A stretch of DNA of 64,000 nucleotides, from positions 1 to 64,000 of the forward strand of contig JAURVB010004850.1 in assembly GCA_033002965.1 (NCBI GenBank). The letters are read 5' to 3'. Origin of the DNA: Piper betle. Its lineage: Eukaryota; Streptophyta; Magnoliopsida; Piperales; Piperaceae. Below, piece by piece: positions 36,781 to 49,100 of this stretch (position 1 is its first letter; each line of letters starts with the position of its first letter). A program made the translations under genes and the position numbers. The notes beneath the pieces were generated by a model, which was not told the DNA's origin, searched no databases, and was given only the letters and a program-made list of their open reading frames with translations.

Positions 36781-37322
36781 ATCTACTTGAGTTGTTCTGT
36801 CACAATGCTGACCAAACTCATGTTTTCGTAAGGTCGGGCAATGAGGGTGGCATGATCCGTGTCTGGCCGAGGAGTTGGTGGTATGTTAGACGGGAATTTG
36901 ATGAAGGTATTCAAATGACACCAGCGTTTCGGCCCACTGATCATGGAGAGCTTTCGTCGGGTGCGGTGTGGATCTCGGCTACGCTTCTTGCCGTGGTATT
37001 TAACAAGGAGGATCTTCTTCACCCCATCGCATCAATGGTCGGGAAAGTACGCAGCACAGACAGCGACACTTGGAACTTGACGAGGACCGACTTTGCGAGG
37101 GTGTGTGTGAAGGTGAATCTCCTAAAAGTGTCTCCTCGCAGAGTTTGGATTGAAGTTGGAAAAAGGGAATTGTGGCCGGCAATTTTGTACGAGGATTTAC
37201 CTTTCTATTGCACAATTTGTTCCATAGTGGGGCATACAACCAAATCTTGTAGCAAGAACAAGGGGAAAGCCCCATTGATGATCATATACCCAAAGTATCA
37301 AATATTGATTTCAACGTCATGA
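36774..37322 (+). pseudogene. DUF4283 / CCHC zinc-knuckle retroelement ORF fragment
   Basis: An open stretch of 182 codons. The first half resembles the DUF4283 region of plant LINE-type ORF1 proteins (VWISATLLAVV, IASMVGKV, FARVCVKVNLLK). The end is a zinc knuckle, CTICSIVGHTTKSC, spacing C-x2-C-x4-H-x4-C, in the context LPFYC. The N-terminal part of DUF4283 is short, and the frame ends soon after the knuckle. A Lys/Glu-rich stretch without a continuous frame follows to about 37545. No endonuclease or reverse transcriptase follows. The likely origin is a LINE-like element. A domesticated gene cannot be excluded but is unlikely at this length. Confidence 0.65.
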
Positions 37323-38116
37323 ATAATTAGTGGTGGATTTAAGCCTGTTTTTCCATCAAGTAGCAGATCAGTTCAGCCGGATGTAAAAAAGACGAACAGA
37401 ATGTAGAGCCAGATCATGCACTCAGTTCTGTGATTCAGAACAGGAAGCCACCACGCTTTGAATCAAAGAAAAGGAAACAATTCGTCGAAGCAAGCTGTCC
37501 CCATGATGATGATGATATGGAAGAGGAATTGCAAGAGGTAGAAGAATAGATAATAATATCGATTACAACATGGCAAATGAAGATCAACAGTATCAGTTAA
37601 ATCCCCAAAAAATAAGATTCTAAACAGGTAAATTTTACACCAGGTAGAGAAATACTGGAGGGAGAAAAACATGGCCGAAAGCAAGAAAAGAAAATCATGA
37701 TTCCTCGAAGGTACGTATGGTTCAATAATTTAGAATTTATGATTTTCGTAGTTGAAACTAAGCCAATCAACGGTCATTATTAAGTCCTTGTACACCTGTT
37801 GAGGCCTCATTTAATTTGATAAACTAATTGTTTGTGTCACCTCATAATCCAAAGTTACGTTCGTTGCCAACTCTTAAACCCTACAATATTGTGGATAGAT
37901 TAGTGTGGGTTTCTTCTGGCTTTCATTTGCACAACTCGTAACATGTAACTCATGAACTTCCTGTTTACAAGCCGAAGATTCCTCACATTTACTGCAACAA
38001 TATTCGTCGTAACAATGTTAATTATGACATATAGTTTTCCACCTTGCAGGAGCCAAATGACAGGCACCCTAAAGATCAAACCGATGCTCTTCTGGAAAAA
38101 CTGACCCAAGAAAACT

Positions 38117-39001
38117 TTGGCAATTCCCGATTCTTGTTGGTGCATCTCTCTCAAGGAGGTGAGGCGAGCCACCAAGAATTTCGATGATGCTCGTCGGATA
38201 GGGCACGGAGGCTTCGGCTGTGTCTATATCGGAACCCTCGTCGGAGGAGCCCTTGTAGCAATCAAGAGAGATTCACCAGAGTCATTACAGGGCATGCACG
38301 AGTTCCTAAACGAAATCCAGCTGCTTTCCAGACGATCCAGTTGCAAACATCTGGCTGCTTTGATCGGCATCTGCGATGACTAGGATGAGATGATTCTAGT
38401 GTACGAATTTATGGCGCGGGCGATCTCCAACAACAATTGTCTAAAAGGAAGAGTGGCCGTCCACTGTCTTGGGCAACATTTGCATGGGAACTGCAAAGGC
38501 ATTGCACCACCTTCACTCAAATGCTGTCATCCACAGGGATGTGAAGTCAAGCAACATCTTAATGGACGAGAACTGGGAGGCAAGACTGACCGACCTTGGC
38601 ATGTCCAAGTCTGTGGACACCATCTCTTATACAGGCAAGTCCCATGTTTCCACTCGTGCGGTGGGTATGCACAACCAGAATACGTAGCAACCGGCCATTT
38701 GACACACCAAACCGATGTCTACTCCTTCGGCATTGTTATGTTGGAGTTGTTATTTGGAGGCCCTCTCCTTGATTCCGGCACCTCCAAACTTCAATCGTGA
38801 CACGAGTCTTGTAGGTAGAAGAACGATCTTTTCGCTCACATTGACGGGAGTCTAAAGGATGATATATCCCTTGAATGCTTGGAAAGCTACTCGGCGCTAG
38901 CCTTGAAGTGTATGTCTCATAGCAGGTCCGACAGGCCAGGTAAGGGAGATGTGGTTCGCTGCCTTGAGTCTATACTCCATTTACACCAAATCAGAGCTTG
39001 A
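38117..39001 (+). pseudogene. Receptor-like kinase (CrRLK1L-type kinase domain) pseudogene
   Basis: An intronless kinase domain is spread over several frames. It has the glycine loop IGHGGFGCVY, the lysine motif [31 protein letters not shown], the catalytic loop [17 protein letters not shown] (frame of 38469), TDLGMSK where DFG is expected, AQPEY where APE is expected, [14 protein letters not shown], and the C-lobe end SRSDRPGKGDVVRCLESIL, ending at TGA 38999-39001. A TAG interrupts the frame after GICDD (about 38381). Frame changes occur near 38410-38470, 38640-38680 and after 38800. There is no extracellular or transmembrane part upstream. The domain style is that of the FERONIA-like and related receptor kinases. 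It is not expected to make a kinase. Confidence 0.8.
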
Positions 39002-41079
39002 TAACTCTTGAGTTCAATCCTTCCGGGTACTATTGCTTATATATCTATCACTAAATGGCCACAGATAATTAGCTTGGATCAAAATATCCATAATTCATTA
39101 GACATTTACATGTATTACAATGCATTCATGAGAAAGCATATTATATGTACGTAGTTATATGCATGCTTTTTTAGTGTATATACAGGTTGTGAAAATTTGT
39201 ATTCGACTTCGAGAGTACATCTTTGCTGAGAAGTTTTCTCGAGGATAGCTTGGAACAATCTAAAGACAAATGCCTAAAGATCACTTCTGGTTTCATTGAC
39301 GCGTTTTCTTCATGAAATATAATTGGCGACAAGATCAGAATATTGGATGGAGTAAACAACACATGGGCCTATTATGAACAGTAGTATGAATTATGAAACA
39401 TAATAAGAGCCGGCCCAACATAAATGGGTCCCCTCTCGGCCCATTTTCAATTTTTTTAAAAATAAAAAGTAAAATGACACTTAAACCAGGTTTTGTTCCA
39501 AGTTTCTTTTTTCATAGCAAAAAATAGATGAATGACTGCAAGCTCTAATTTCCGGCCATGAACAATTCAAATACAATAATAAAATGGTCCCTACCAAAAT
39601 GTCAATTTTTAAAGTTTTTTGGCCTATTTAAATAGTCCATTACACGTATTATTATTTCTGGTTCTATTTTAAAAGTAGCATTAAAAGTGTACTTGGAGGT
39701 TAGCCTAAGTGGCCACTTTTGATGGATAGATTGTTGAAGATGCCCATTGGGGACGTTCATTGGGATGCCAAACGCCCTCCCCGTTCATGATTGAGATGAT
39801 CAACGGTGAGGGTCACTCGGTGTTTTCATGGCCGTCCGGTTCTCGTACAAGAGGTCTGGGCTTTGGGCTTCGTGACCTTTCCCTTCTGCTGTTGCTATAG
39901 GTGGCCAGGTGGGTGTGCGTGGGAGCTACTAATTCGCTTGTCTTCAAAAAAAAAAATACAAAGAACATAAACATAAGCAAACAAAAGATCATATTAGAAC
40001 TTTCTTCCTCTCCGATTTATTATAAGAGCAAACAAGAGATCGTATCAACGTATGCTCACCCAAGCCCTGCCTATTTGTATTGTGTGTGTATATATATATA
40101 GATAGAAAGATAGACAGAGAGAGAGAGGTTCTCCAGTATGAAACACTCTTTTGATACAAAAGTTTTGTATTGGCCTTCTAGCCGGTGCATCTTGAGATCT
40201 TTAGATCTTAATGGGTAGTTTCAATTTTACCCAAAAACTCCTCCAAACCCTCTTCCCACCTGTTCCATGCACGTCTCGTCCACTGACGGCTGCCCGACCT
40301 TTATACTCTATCATCGCTTTCCGGGGGTTTGGTGCTCCCCATCGTCGTCGATTCAACTGCTGCCGGTGACTGCTCGGGTGAAAGGTTACGACCTCAAAGA
40401 AAAAACACTGCTAGCCGCTCCTACACCGAGGATGTCAATTGCGAAGGCAGCGCTCTTGCAGATTTTCTCTCTTTATTTGCTAAACCCTGCATGGAGTTCA
40501 AATCTTTATCCTTTTTAACTCTTAGCATCGTCACCTTATCCCTAGAGAAGAGGTGTATGAACTCGATGGAGGAAGTAACCGGCAGTGACATGATTTTGCG
40601 AACCTAGAAGAACATGTGTACATCTCTATTGATGAGGAAATCCTACATTCAACGGTCCAATTGTGAGTTGCTGGAAGGAGCTCATCGATTTTGCCGCTAC
40701 AATGAGGAGGTCAAGTTTGCAGCTTTCATCCGGTTTAGTCACTACCCTAGCTGTTTTATCCAGTCATTAACTTCTATATTTTTCCTTACTTTGCAGTCAC
40801 TTTTGATACTGAGTTGACAACTTGTTCAAGAAGCAGCTACATTTCATCTGGTCCATCATAAGAGGTTAGTGAATGATCATAGTGATAATGAATTATTGAT
40901 GATTTTATTTTTATTATTGTTATCCATTTTTTCATTTTTTTACTTATTAAAATATCCTCAAAATTTTGAACTTTTTGATTATCTTCTTTTAACTTGCATA
41001 TGCCAGCCAAAATAAATGTGGTGCAAAAGTGGATTCATTTTGCATATTGAATTGGTTCATGTTCTCAATTGTATTCAAG
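39002..41079. other. Intergenic, possible SINE and simple repeats
   Basis: Mostly unassigned. It contains a SINE candidate (39690-39958), a TA/GATA/GA microsatellite (about 40084-40128), and 40267-40607 with two overlapping frames that I do not recognise. The last could be degraded leader sequence of the FAR1-related remnant that follows. Confidence 0.4.
39690..39958 (+). mobile_element. Possible tRNA-derived SINE
   Basis: A tRNA-like A-box (TTAGCCTAAGTGGCC) lies at the start and a weak B-box (GGTTCTCGTAC) about 130 bases on. A run of A follows near 39947-39958. Flanking duplications were not found. The A-box to B-box distance is long, so the call is weak. Confidence 0.3.
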
Positions 41080-42250
41080 ATGGTAGAAATTGTTGATTGC
41101 CCTGAAGATGATATTGAAATAATAGAACAAACTTATTCCTATCAACCAATTGTTTAAGAGGCATATAAACCAACAATTGGAATGCTTTTTGAATCAATTG
41201 AGGAAGCAGCAAACTTTTACAAACTTTATACATTGAAAGGAGGATTTGGCATAAGGCGTCATACTACAAATTATAATCGGGTAACATAGGAGCTTTGTGC
41301 GCGAATGTTTGTCTGTTCAACAGAAGGCGAGTATAAAAAGAAAAAGAAAAATGTTGAAGAAGGCAAGGAAGGTTGCTTTAGTGAGGCAATGGAAGGCGGA
41401 CAAGTGGGTAAGTTCTATGTAGATGAACCACTTTGTGATATGAAAGACAATGATCAGAGGAAGCAAAAAAAAAAATCCAACCGTTCGAGAAAAATGCCTT
41501 GCTTGTATTAGAGAGCCACAATCATTTGTTCCTTACTCGTAAAAAACCCTATTTCTTAGGTCACACGGGCAAGTGACTACTACTCAAAGAAGACTTCTTG
41601 ATACATTTTTTATGTCTGTGTAAGAAATTGAGGCTGGAGGTGCTGAATACATTGGATGCATTGAGAAAGATATCAGGAATGTGCAAACAAGGCACAAGGA
41701 AAAAAAAAGCTCGAGATGCAAAATTGAACATTTTGAGGAGATGAAAGATATAAATGAATCCTTCTTTTACAAATATGAAATAGATGACGAAGGCAAACTA
41801 AAACATTATTTTTGGGCTGATGGTATTGCTAGGAAGAATTACCATCATTTCTCAGATGTTCTTGTATTTGATAAGACATATGAGACAAATGAATATGAAC
41901 TTATTTTTGCACCATTTAAGGTAGCAATCATTTGCCGTCTGTCACTTTTGGGTGCGCTTTTCTCTTTTGTTTGGCTAATTGAAACCGTTCTGGAAGGTAT
42001 GGATGGAATACATCCTGGATCGATCATCACTGATCAGGACCCTGCCATGGGCATTGCAGTTAGTAAAGTATTTCTGAGAACATTTCATCGTATTTGCATT
42101 TGGCATATTTAAAAAAGATGCTGAAAAACTTGTTGTGCCTTGTCATCAATGCATTTAGTCTGCAAATACACGTCCAAGATTTGAAGTAGAGTGGAATACT
42201 ATTAGGGAAGAACATGGATTGAAAGAAAATGAATGGCTGAAATCTCTATA
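41080..42250 (+). pseudogene. FAR1-related (FRS, Mutator-derived) pseudogene
   Basis: From an ATG at 41080 the product would start MVEIVDCPEDDIEII. A FAR1-type DNA-binding region follows (KPTIGMLFESIEEAANFY, GGFGIRRHTTNYNR), then a transposase-derived region (LKHYFWADGIARKNYHHFSD, VFDKTYETNEYELIFAPF, PGSIITDQDPAMGIAV, RTFHRICIWHI) and NEWLKSL at the end. Family proteins are 600-800 residues. Here stops at about 41156 and 41288, frame changes around 41515-41660 and a stop at about 42110 break it. The VNHH-type segment of the transposase core is reduced and the C-terminal SWIM finger is absent. It could be a decayed FRS gene or a decayed Mutator element. Confidence 0.75.
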
Positions 42251-42704
42251 ACAGGATAGCCACCACAAGCAGTAGCAGTTGCAGATTTTTTAGTCGCAAT
42301 TTTTTTTTTAACCTGCTCCATCGTCGCCCGGCCTATCCACTCGTCCCCTGCTGCCCGCTACTGACGTTTGTGAGTCACCCCGACAGCCCCCACCGCCTCC
42401 GGCCAAGCCGCTAGCCCCGCCCGCCTCGGCCGACGGTCGAGGTGTTTATATATATATTTTAATTTTTTAGTTTTGCCACGAGTGGCGTGAGTCGCCGGTG
42501 GTCGTTGCTTGTGCCACGGCTGTGCCACAGTAGAACCCGTGGCATGATCATGGCTATAGGTCCCGTGGTACAAAAAAATTTGACCCTAGCAATTGCCACA
42601 AGAAGAGCCCGTGGTTAAATCCGTGGCAGACTCACGTTAGCCATGGAATTTTGGTCTTTTGCCATGGGTAAAGCTCGTAGCAAAAGGCTGAATTTCTACC
42701 GGTG
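42251..42704. mobile_element. CACTA-like terminus with subterminal repeats
   Basis: Read on the minus strand from 42704 the sequence starts CACCGGTAGAAATTCAGCC, close to the CACTGGTAGAAA ends of plant CACTA elements. Short GCCACGG/CCGTGGC motifs occur repeatedly in both orientations between about 42470 and 42680, as expected of CACTA subterminal regions. The opposite end was not found, so the element's extent is unknown. It may include the FAR1-related remnant only by chance. Confidence 0.45.
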
Positions 42705-43792
42705 TCCTAATTTCTTAGTTCTCACTTTAATTGAAGAATATATTCATACATATATATATAATATATTAATTAATTATAAAAAATATCAATTTTAATTTGA
42801 ACTTTGAAGGACCGGTGGCTAAGTACTGAACTTAATTAAAAATATTTGGTGTGTGGTGTGTATATACAAGCTAGCCAAAATACCCATTCAATGGACGAGG
42901 TATAATTATAGAAATAATAATAGATAATAAGGGGCTTAAGAAATAAATAAAAATAATAAAACTGAAGTTGTTTTAGTGCGTGAATAGACAATATTTTTAT
43001 TAAATAAAAAAACTGAATGTTGGAATTAAAAATAGGATGAACGAATAAAAAGATACCACACCATGTTTCATTCTCGTTAAATGAATTATCAGTGACCCTA
43101 AGGTAAAAAGATCAGCTTTTATAATAAATCTTTGGTAAGGTTGCAACCTTTTAGATAAGTCACAACCTATTTAAAGAGTTAGGCATTGAAGAGCACCTTT
43201 TTATAAAAGAGATATATTTCGTAAGAATACCTTCATCAAGAAACACCATCTTAACTTAACAGTAAGGAGAGAACATATATAGAGTCAGAGACATGTAAGA
43301 GCATCCTTTCGATTTTTATAATATTACAACCCTGGCGATGAGTCACAACCTGGTAGAAGCATTCTTTTAATTTTTGACAATGTTGTAACTCTCAGGATGA
43401 GTCACAACCTCTTTGTCACAGCTTCTTTGAAGAGTCCAAAATTTAAGGAATTTATCTTTTTATAATGAGACATATGTATAATAATATCCTATGAAAACAT
43501 ACAACCGCTTCGGAGTAAGGAGATAGTATAAACTGATGAGAGAATATGGTGTAGCTAAGGGTGATCAAGATCAAAAAGATTGTTGGGATTATGTCGCTAA
43601 CTAGCTAGCTAGTGTGTTATATATATGTCAACAAAAGAACATAATCTGAACACTCTCTACTGTGAGATGTAAATATTTAAAGATATACATACAATTTGAC
43701 AAAGCAACATTTTGTTTTCTGATCGGGTAAAAAAAACATTTTGTTTTCTGCACTGTGTTCTCTCTAAATAGCTAAATAGCTAAATATAAGTA
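42705..43792. other. AT-rich intergenic region with short repeated motif
   Basis: No gene. The motif (G/A)AGTCACAACCT occurs at 43157, 43340 and 43399 in otherwise diverged sequence, suggesting an old tandem duplication. Confidence 0.45.
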
Positions 43793-46127
43793 TGTTTGTA
43801 CATATTTATTCAAAAAATATTTATATTTATCTAGTTATGTGGATAATATTTATTCAATTATGTGACAATACTCAAGCCACTTACGTGGATGATTTCCTGC
43901 ATGTTACAATAGAATTAGTCATACAGTTCCAAAATTGTCGGAGAAAGAATTGTCAGAGGAAGAGGTAGACATTGTTCTACAGTCGTTAGAGGAAATCTCA
44001 CAGTCAGGAGTTATCCCAATTCTATAAAAGCAGGGTGTTATTGCTGAAGCAACGGGGGCTCATATGCTAAAGGAAAAGAATTTTGCCAGACAGAAGAAAA
44101 GCCGAGGGAGGACCCCTCACTGGAGATGCTCCGGTGACCCTCGCCAACACCCGATCGATCACTACCCCTGTCACGACCATGAATCCTTGCCCAAGATCCA
44201 AACTTTCCACTTGCCAAAGCCACCGGTGAAGGAGTAGTGTTGCTTTGAAGTGTTGCCGACATGCTATTCGTGAGGGAGCTGACGAAAGGTTCTGTTGCTC
44301 GCCAAAGTTTTGCCACTGGGTCTCTTTGAAGCAGTATCCCTGGAATCGAGATCCTTGCCGCCTTTGACAAGCCTCGCTTGAGCATAGCCCCGGAGGTTCC
44401 CCCAGGGGTTTGGAGTTTTCCCCTGCTGCCGCTTTGCCTATCGCTGCACATCGTCGTGGAGCCCTACCTTGTTGAGAAGGAGGTCTGCTATAATCCACCA
44501 AGGAAAGGCGCTGCTGCCACATCCTGCTACTGTCGAAGTCGTCGCCGATGCTTGAAGGTCACAGCCTTGCCGCATCGGATCTACCTGAAAAGGAAGTTTT
44601 CTCTTTCGCAGGTAAAAACAGGGGACGTATTAGGAGGAATTCTTGCTGCTATCCATCACTGATTGCAGGCAGCCCATTACCATCTCCACTAGCCAAGGGA
44701 AGGAGGAATTTTACAGTACCCAACCGAGAAAAATTACCCAGGTCGCCATGCCCCTGCCTCGCCGGAATCGGAGAAGACGCTGCACAGAGCAAGGGGAATA
44801 GCAAAGAAAACAGAGTAGCGAAGGTCTGATTTCGCTCATTTTTTCGACCAGTTCTGATCATTCCCGGCCCCGTTACAAGATTTAGAGTGAAGGAGGAGAA
44901 GTGATCTACAGACCCAAGCCGAGAGCTACCGGAGTTAATTGCCGTAGCCCCGGAAAGACGAGGAAGTTGTTGGTCGGAAAAGCAGAAAACAGAGCAACGA
45001 AGGTCTGATTTCACTCATTTTTTCCGACCAACACCGGTTGTTCCCAGTGTCACCGTGAGGTGAAACGTGAAGAAGGAGGAGTGGTCTAGAAACCCAAAGT
45101 GAGTTTCGCCAAAGTTCGTCGCTGTAGCCGCCGGGAAAAATCACGAAGCGAGGAAGTTGCTGGCTGGAAAAGCAGAAAACAGAGTAACGAACATTGGATT
45201 TCTTGGATTTTTTCCGACCAATGCCAGTCGTTCCCAACCCTTCCGTCGTGATCAAGTGAAGGTGGAGAAGTGATCTACAAACCCAAGCCGAGAGCCACCG
45301 GAGTTCGTCGCTGAGGTCACCGAAAAAATCAAGAAGTGACCAGCGTAGCACAAAAGTGCAGAAAAGTGTCTAACTTTCCGTCATCCGACCGACCGACCGG
45401 AGCCACCGCTGACCGTTGGAGCACCGCCAAGATCTTCACCATTCTGTGATCTACAGTTCTGGGCAATCTCCTCTACCTTCAGCTGCCGGAAAAGTCACCG
45501 CCGAAGCCACCAAAACCACTATTGCACTGCCGCAGCAGCTGGGTTGTCAGACTTGTTTAATGCTAACTGCATCCGCTCTTGTCATGTCCGAGACCGAATC
45601 CTTCTCCCCAGTCCGCGTCCATGAAGCTAGACCATGACCAGTTACAAAACCGTGACCCGGATTGGAGCCGATGTACAATACACCACCCGTAGACTGGTGC
45701 ACACAGAAAGAAAGGAAGCTGGCGTACGCCATCCGGTCTGATCCCGCATTTGTTTGGTTTGAACGAACCCGGAACGGCCCGGTTTAGCAGATCAACACTC
45801 TAGGAAAAATTTAAAGGCTTTCCAAACTAATCAAGGGAAATTTATCTACAGGCAGCAAAAATTCACTATTTTGTGTAACTTGTAAAAATTAAAGGAGAAA
45901 TAGTGGATTGTGACTACTAATCTCATCGTGGACTGACTTAGGGATTCAAGTTGAACCCTAAGGAACCACGTAAAAAATTTCCTGTGTGTCATTTTACTGT
46001 TTGTAATATTTTTTATTTTCATCGCACTATCTTTTTACACGGCAAGGGCGACTCGGTCCCACCGAACCTTTAAATCCGAATCACTAAGGAACCGATTCGA
46101 GGGGGCGGACGATCCCGCGCCCGAACA
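43793..46127 (-). mobile_element. Solo LTR, copy 2 (inverted relative to copy 1)
   Basis: On the minus strand it starts TGTTCGGGCGCGGGATCG at 46127 and ends GTACAAACA at 43793, matching the copy at 10181-12363 over its whole length. It is 2335 bp, 152 bp longer, because it holds about one more copy of the internal repeat of roughly 188 bp (markers near 44830, 45012 and 45195). The flanks are AAGTA on the left and AAAAA on the right, so no clear target duplication remains. That fits age or recombination between different elements. No protein domain is present. Confidence 0.82.
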
Positions 46128-49100
46128 AAAAAATACATGGTATTTATTAGGCGTATTATCAAGCTGACAAAGTATACTATATGGCAACATTTATTTTTTC
46201 ATAACGGATCAATATTGATGTCTAGGCGCAAACCGTAACATGTTTGCCGCCCGAATGAATATAAGTACTAACTACCAGCTATAATATAGAATCACTGAGT
46301 TTTTTGGAAATAATATTAAATGTACTTAGCTCAAACATCGTTCGTTTATTATTATTAAGCAAGCTGCTTCAATTTAATGGAACAATTAATCTACTTTTAT
46401 TAACAAAAAGAAAAACTCAAAATCCTACTCCCATGAGAAATAAAGATTCGCACAATCAAAATGCAACAAGAATAAAAGAAAATAAATTAGATTATTATTT
46501 CTATCCTTTCATTCTTTGAAGTATATATTCCTTGCATTCATTTCCTTAGTCTATGAAGATTTTATCAGTGAAATTATAATTTATCTTTGAAATAAATCGT
46601 GACATCTTGTTTACGTCAAGATCAGCCAGGTTCAATTAATAATATGAGAACCCAAAATAACAGTTTCATTATTACATTAAAGAGGTCCACGTGAAATCCC
46701 ATTTTCTTTGCCAAACAAACAATATTTAGCAGATTAGTTGATAAGCCATGCACGAAGCTTACCTCCCTTGCAGACAGAGTTAGTTAACGTTGGGATTTGT
46801 GACCTTAATCCTGAATCTTTCCCAGATTTTGAGGGGAATGGGGGGAAGAATGGAAGCGCGAAGAGTTATTCATTTCTTTCCCGGGCAAAAGAAGACAGAC
46901 AGAGAGTGAAAGGTGACAGGTGACAGATTCAAAGTTTAAAAAGAAAGTTGAGTGACAGTACTGCGATGGCGAATGAGGTCAACCCTTGCGAGGAGGCGCT
47001 GGGCTCGAGAAAAGGACAGAGCCCACAAAATTATTGGGAGTTTTTTCTTTTATATTGGGACCTGCCATGTTCTGATCAATCTGCTCAGAATCTACCTCTC
47101 CCATTCGATCGGCCATTCCTAAATTCATAAGATGCCGCGAATATGAGTAATGTTAATGTTGAGGGGTTTAAGGTATTCATTTACTTCTTGAGTTTATGAT
47201 CTTTGACTCTTTGAGTACTAATGGAAGATGGATGGTCATATCAGCCTCCACTTCGGTGAATCTTATACCCATGTGGTAGCAATGTACGAGGGAACAAGTT
47301 AGATTAGCTCCTAGAGTGGCTCGAGAGGCTCTATGTCTCACGTGATGGGCTTCTTTTTTCTTCTTCCCTTTTTTTTTCTGCTCTCTCCCTGCTTTGTATA
47401 TTTCGCCGTGGATTTTGTGCAGCCCGATCAGGATGCATAAAATGGTGCCTATGACTTTTGTCGCCTCCAACTAGGTATTACTTTAGCACTCAGCTCATTA
47501 ATTTCATAATATAAACTTACGATGTTATTTTTTGAAAATAGGTTCTAGTTGGTTATCACACCCTAACATGCACTTATAACCTATCAAATTATATTAAGAG
47601 TTTTGGTTCTTGCAGGTTTGTAATGAATTGGGCACCAAGTAAAGAGAAGCGCCGCTTGTTTCTTTGTCACCAGCTAGTACGTACATGCACGTCTCTTTAA
47701 AAAGTTTTATTATTCGCCGAACCCTACTCCTATATGTCATTAATTAATGTACAAGGAGCCGTGTATGACAAAAACTTGGAACGCGACTAACCCATAGATA
47801 CAAAGTTAAGATGCAAAAAAGAAAAATAAATTAATTTTTCATCAGTGCAATTATTCATTCTCATAATTCGTGCTCGAGGGACTCCCCGAGTACAGTGGTA
47901 CCGGGGTAGATCGAGAGGGGTTGTGAAGGATGAGGAAATATAGAATATGGACGCCCAGGAAGTAATACGTCATACTGTCCTTGTTCATTGCCATCCTCTA
48001 CGTTCCCATTCTTGTCAACGAAGATATGTGAACGATTCGGAGGCTATAGCTAATCGTCCCGATGACGAGGGTCACGGAGACGCCGAAAGCCCGCAGTTTA
48101 TATGTTTGCTAGCTATTTCCTGTACATAACATCACCCTCAACTTATTATGCCCAAGTTATGATAATGTGACAAGTTGTTATCCACTATTACGACGCACAG
48201 ACTTATACAGCGCATTCTAATTAACAGTTTCTATTTACTGCTTACAGAAAATGGTGAAATAGAAAAGCGTATAGATCCTCACCATCGTAGAACTTAGGAG
48301 AAGCAATGTACGTCGCCTCCAGCCCTTGGTCTAATTTGATTACGTTCTAACGGTCTAACCTACGAATCGAATAGCAAAAACTAGATTTAACCAAGTACAC
48401 GATGATAGTATTGATATTTGATATACATTCGGTGGAAAAGTGTATGTCTTGTGGAAAACCTATAATATGGGTGGTCAAAAAAGTTTGCGGGCATTTTCCC
48501 CTCCTCCAGTAAACCTAGCTACCTTCCCATTTTTTTTGTCATCCTGTATTGAGAATGAACTTTTGAAAGCCCCAGGTGCCCATGGATAGGCCATACATGA
48601 GAGGAATAGAATCCGATGATCCACTTCACAACAGGCCAGAGACATTACCAGCTCGAGGTAGCAACGTAAATGTGTAAGTAATTTAAATCAATATTTTTAT
48701 ATTGTTTATGCTCTAGGCGAACATTTGTTGAGTGTTCTGCCATGAAAACAGCTTCCGAGGAAACTTTATATGAAAGCGGCCGAAATAAAGAGCAGCTGCT
48801 GATTTAACTTAAAAATCAAATCTCGGAATAGTGAACTGTCAAGTCGCCGTTTAATAATTATTAAATTAAGATCAGCCATCATATCTAACCCGGACCAGAA
48901 CTATTTTAGGGACAACACGGTGAATTAGCACTTTAAAACTTATAATATTTCTTGTGCCCAGCAAAAATATGACATGGGTTGCAATGCATGCTGTAGCATA
49001 ATAGGTCGTAATCGTATATATGCATATCAGAGTTTTTTTAAAAAAGTTTAATGGCATGTGTGAAGCACAACATTTTGGCATTATGAAGAGGCGATAAATT

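Noticed and set aside
40267..40817. Three small frames upstream of the FAR1-related remnant
   Set aside because: They overlap in different phases and I recognise no domain. At best they are degraded leader sequence.
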